Assembly: GCA_910574255.1 (NCBI GenBank)
Contig: CAJTAK010000006.1
Location: 1 to 64,000, forward strand
Reading direction: 5' to 3'
Source of the DNA: Clostridia bacterium
GTDB lineage: Bacteria > Bacillota > Clostridia > Lachnospirales > Lachnospiraceae
Length of the DNA: 64,000 nt
Both the position numbers and the translations under genes were made by a program. How positions within the stretch are numbered: the stretch's first letter is position 1; every line of letters begins with the position of its first letter. This document shows, in pieces, positions 63,960-64,000 of the stretch. The notes under the pieces were generated by a model. That model had not been told where the DNA came from. It saw only the letters and a program-made list of their open reading frames with translations, and made no database searches.

Positions 63960-64000
63960 CACTAATTTGCATAAAAACCTTGACATTCTCTTCTGTATCA

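Overview
The window reads as a chromosome segment of a spore-forming, anaerobic Firmicute, most likely Lachnospiraceae (Clostridium cluster XIVa). Grounds: yabP, yabQ, a SpoIIE-type phosphatase and a YtvI-like protein, a CIRCE operator, strong Shine-Dalgarno (SD) sites, frequent TTG/GTG starts, and the clostridial gene orders hup-rqcP-yabP-yabQ-divIC-spoIIE-tilS-hpt-ftsH and dnaX-ybaB-recR. I cannot name the species from sequence alone.

Layout. 1-4289: the 3' end of an rRNA operon in the unusual order 16S-5S-23S, then six tRNAs (Asp, Val, Thr, Tyr, fMet, Phe). 4418-6600: CIRCE-controlled hsp20, a DnaA-box cluster, trmB (-) and tRNA-Lys. 6792-12995: small histidine kinase (-), HIT protein, ECF-like sigma factor, murG (-), a probable membrane anti-sigma partner, a secreted protein, a TSCPD protein (-), a 166-bp palindromic element, mtnN and a small membrane protein. 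13112-22930: pgi, an RluA-type synthase, ytvI, proS, cca, a CotS-like pseudokinase, a phosphohexomutase, mazG. 22927-30216: the hup to ftsH sporulation/division block. 30334-41234: a possible small RNA, a GH13 glycosidase, an Fe-S aldo/keto reductase, and a DeoR-regulated sugar ABC operon (two ATPases, lipoprotein binding protein, permease, alpha/beta hydrolase) containing three tandem 105-bp hairpin repeats. 41261-49140: tRNA-Phe/tRNA-Gly, a lipoprotein serpin (-), and a TetR-DUF308-MMPL-heptad-repeat exported protein group. 49155-56275: DUF4026-like protein (-), tRNA-Ser (-), pfkA, dnaX-ybaB-recR, split transketolase. 56488-63877: a cell-envelope operon (dead JAMM/MPN-TM-LysM protein, DUF5711-like, CvpA), a DtxR-type regulator (-), a FIST protein plus aldehyde dehydrogenase, and IclR (-).

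How they fit: central carbon enzymes (pgi, pgm, pfkA, transketolase, GH13, sugar ABC importer) sit among translation genes (rRNA, tRNAs, proS, cca, tilS, trmB) and sporulation/envelope functions. Regulation is visible at several points: CIRCE over the hsp20 -35 box, a Spo0A box at the spoIIE promoter with the wide spacing known for that gene, 10-bp-phased CAAAA motifs before the ABC binding protein, a palindrome at the predicted start of the FIST operon, and a hairpin burying the yabP ribosome site. The strongest candidates for something undescribed are the triple hairpin array at 39975-40289, the pseudo-JAMM/LysM operon at 56488-59589, and the 166-bp palindrome at 11657-11822.
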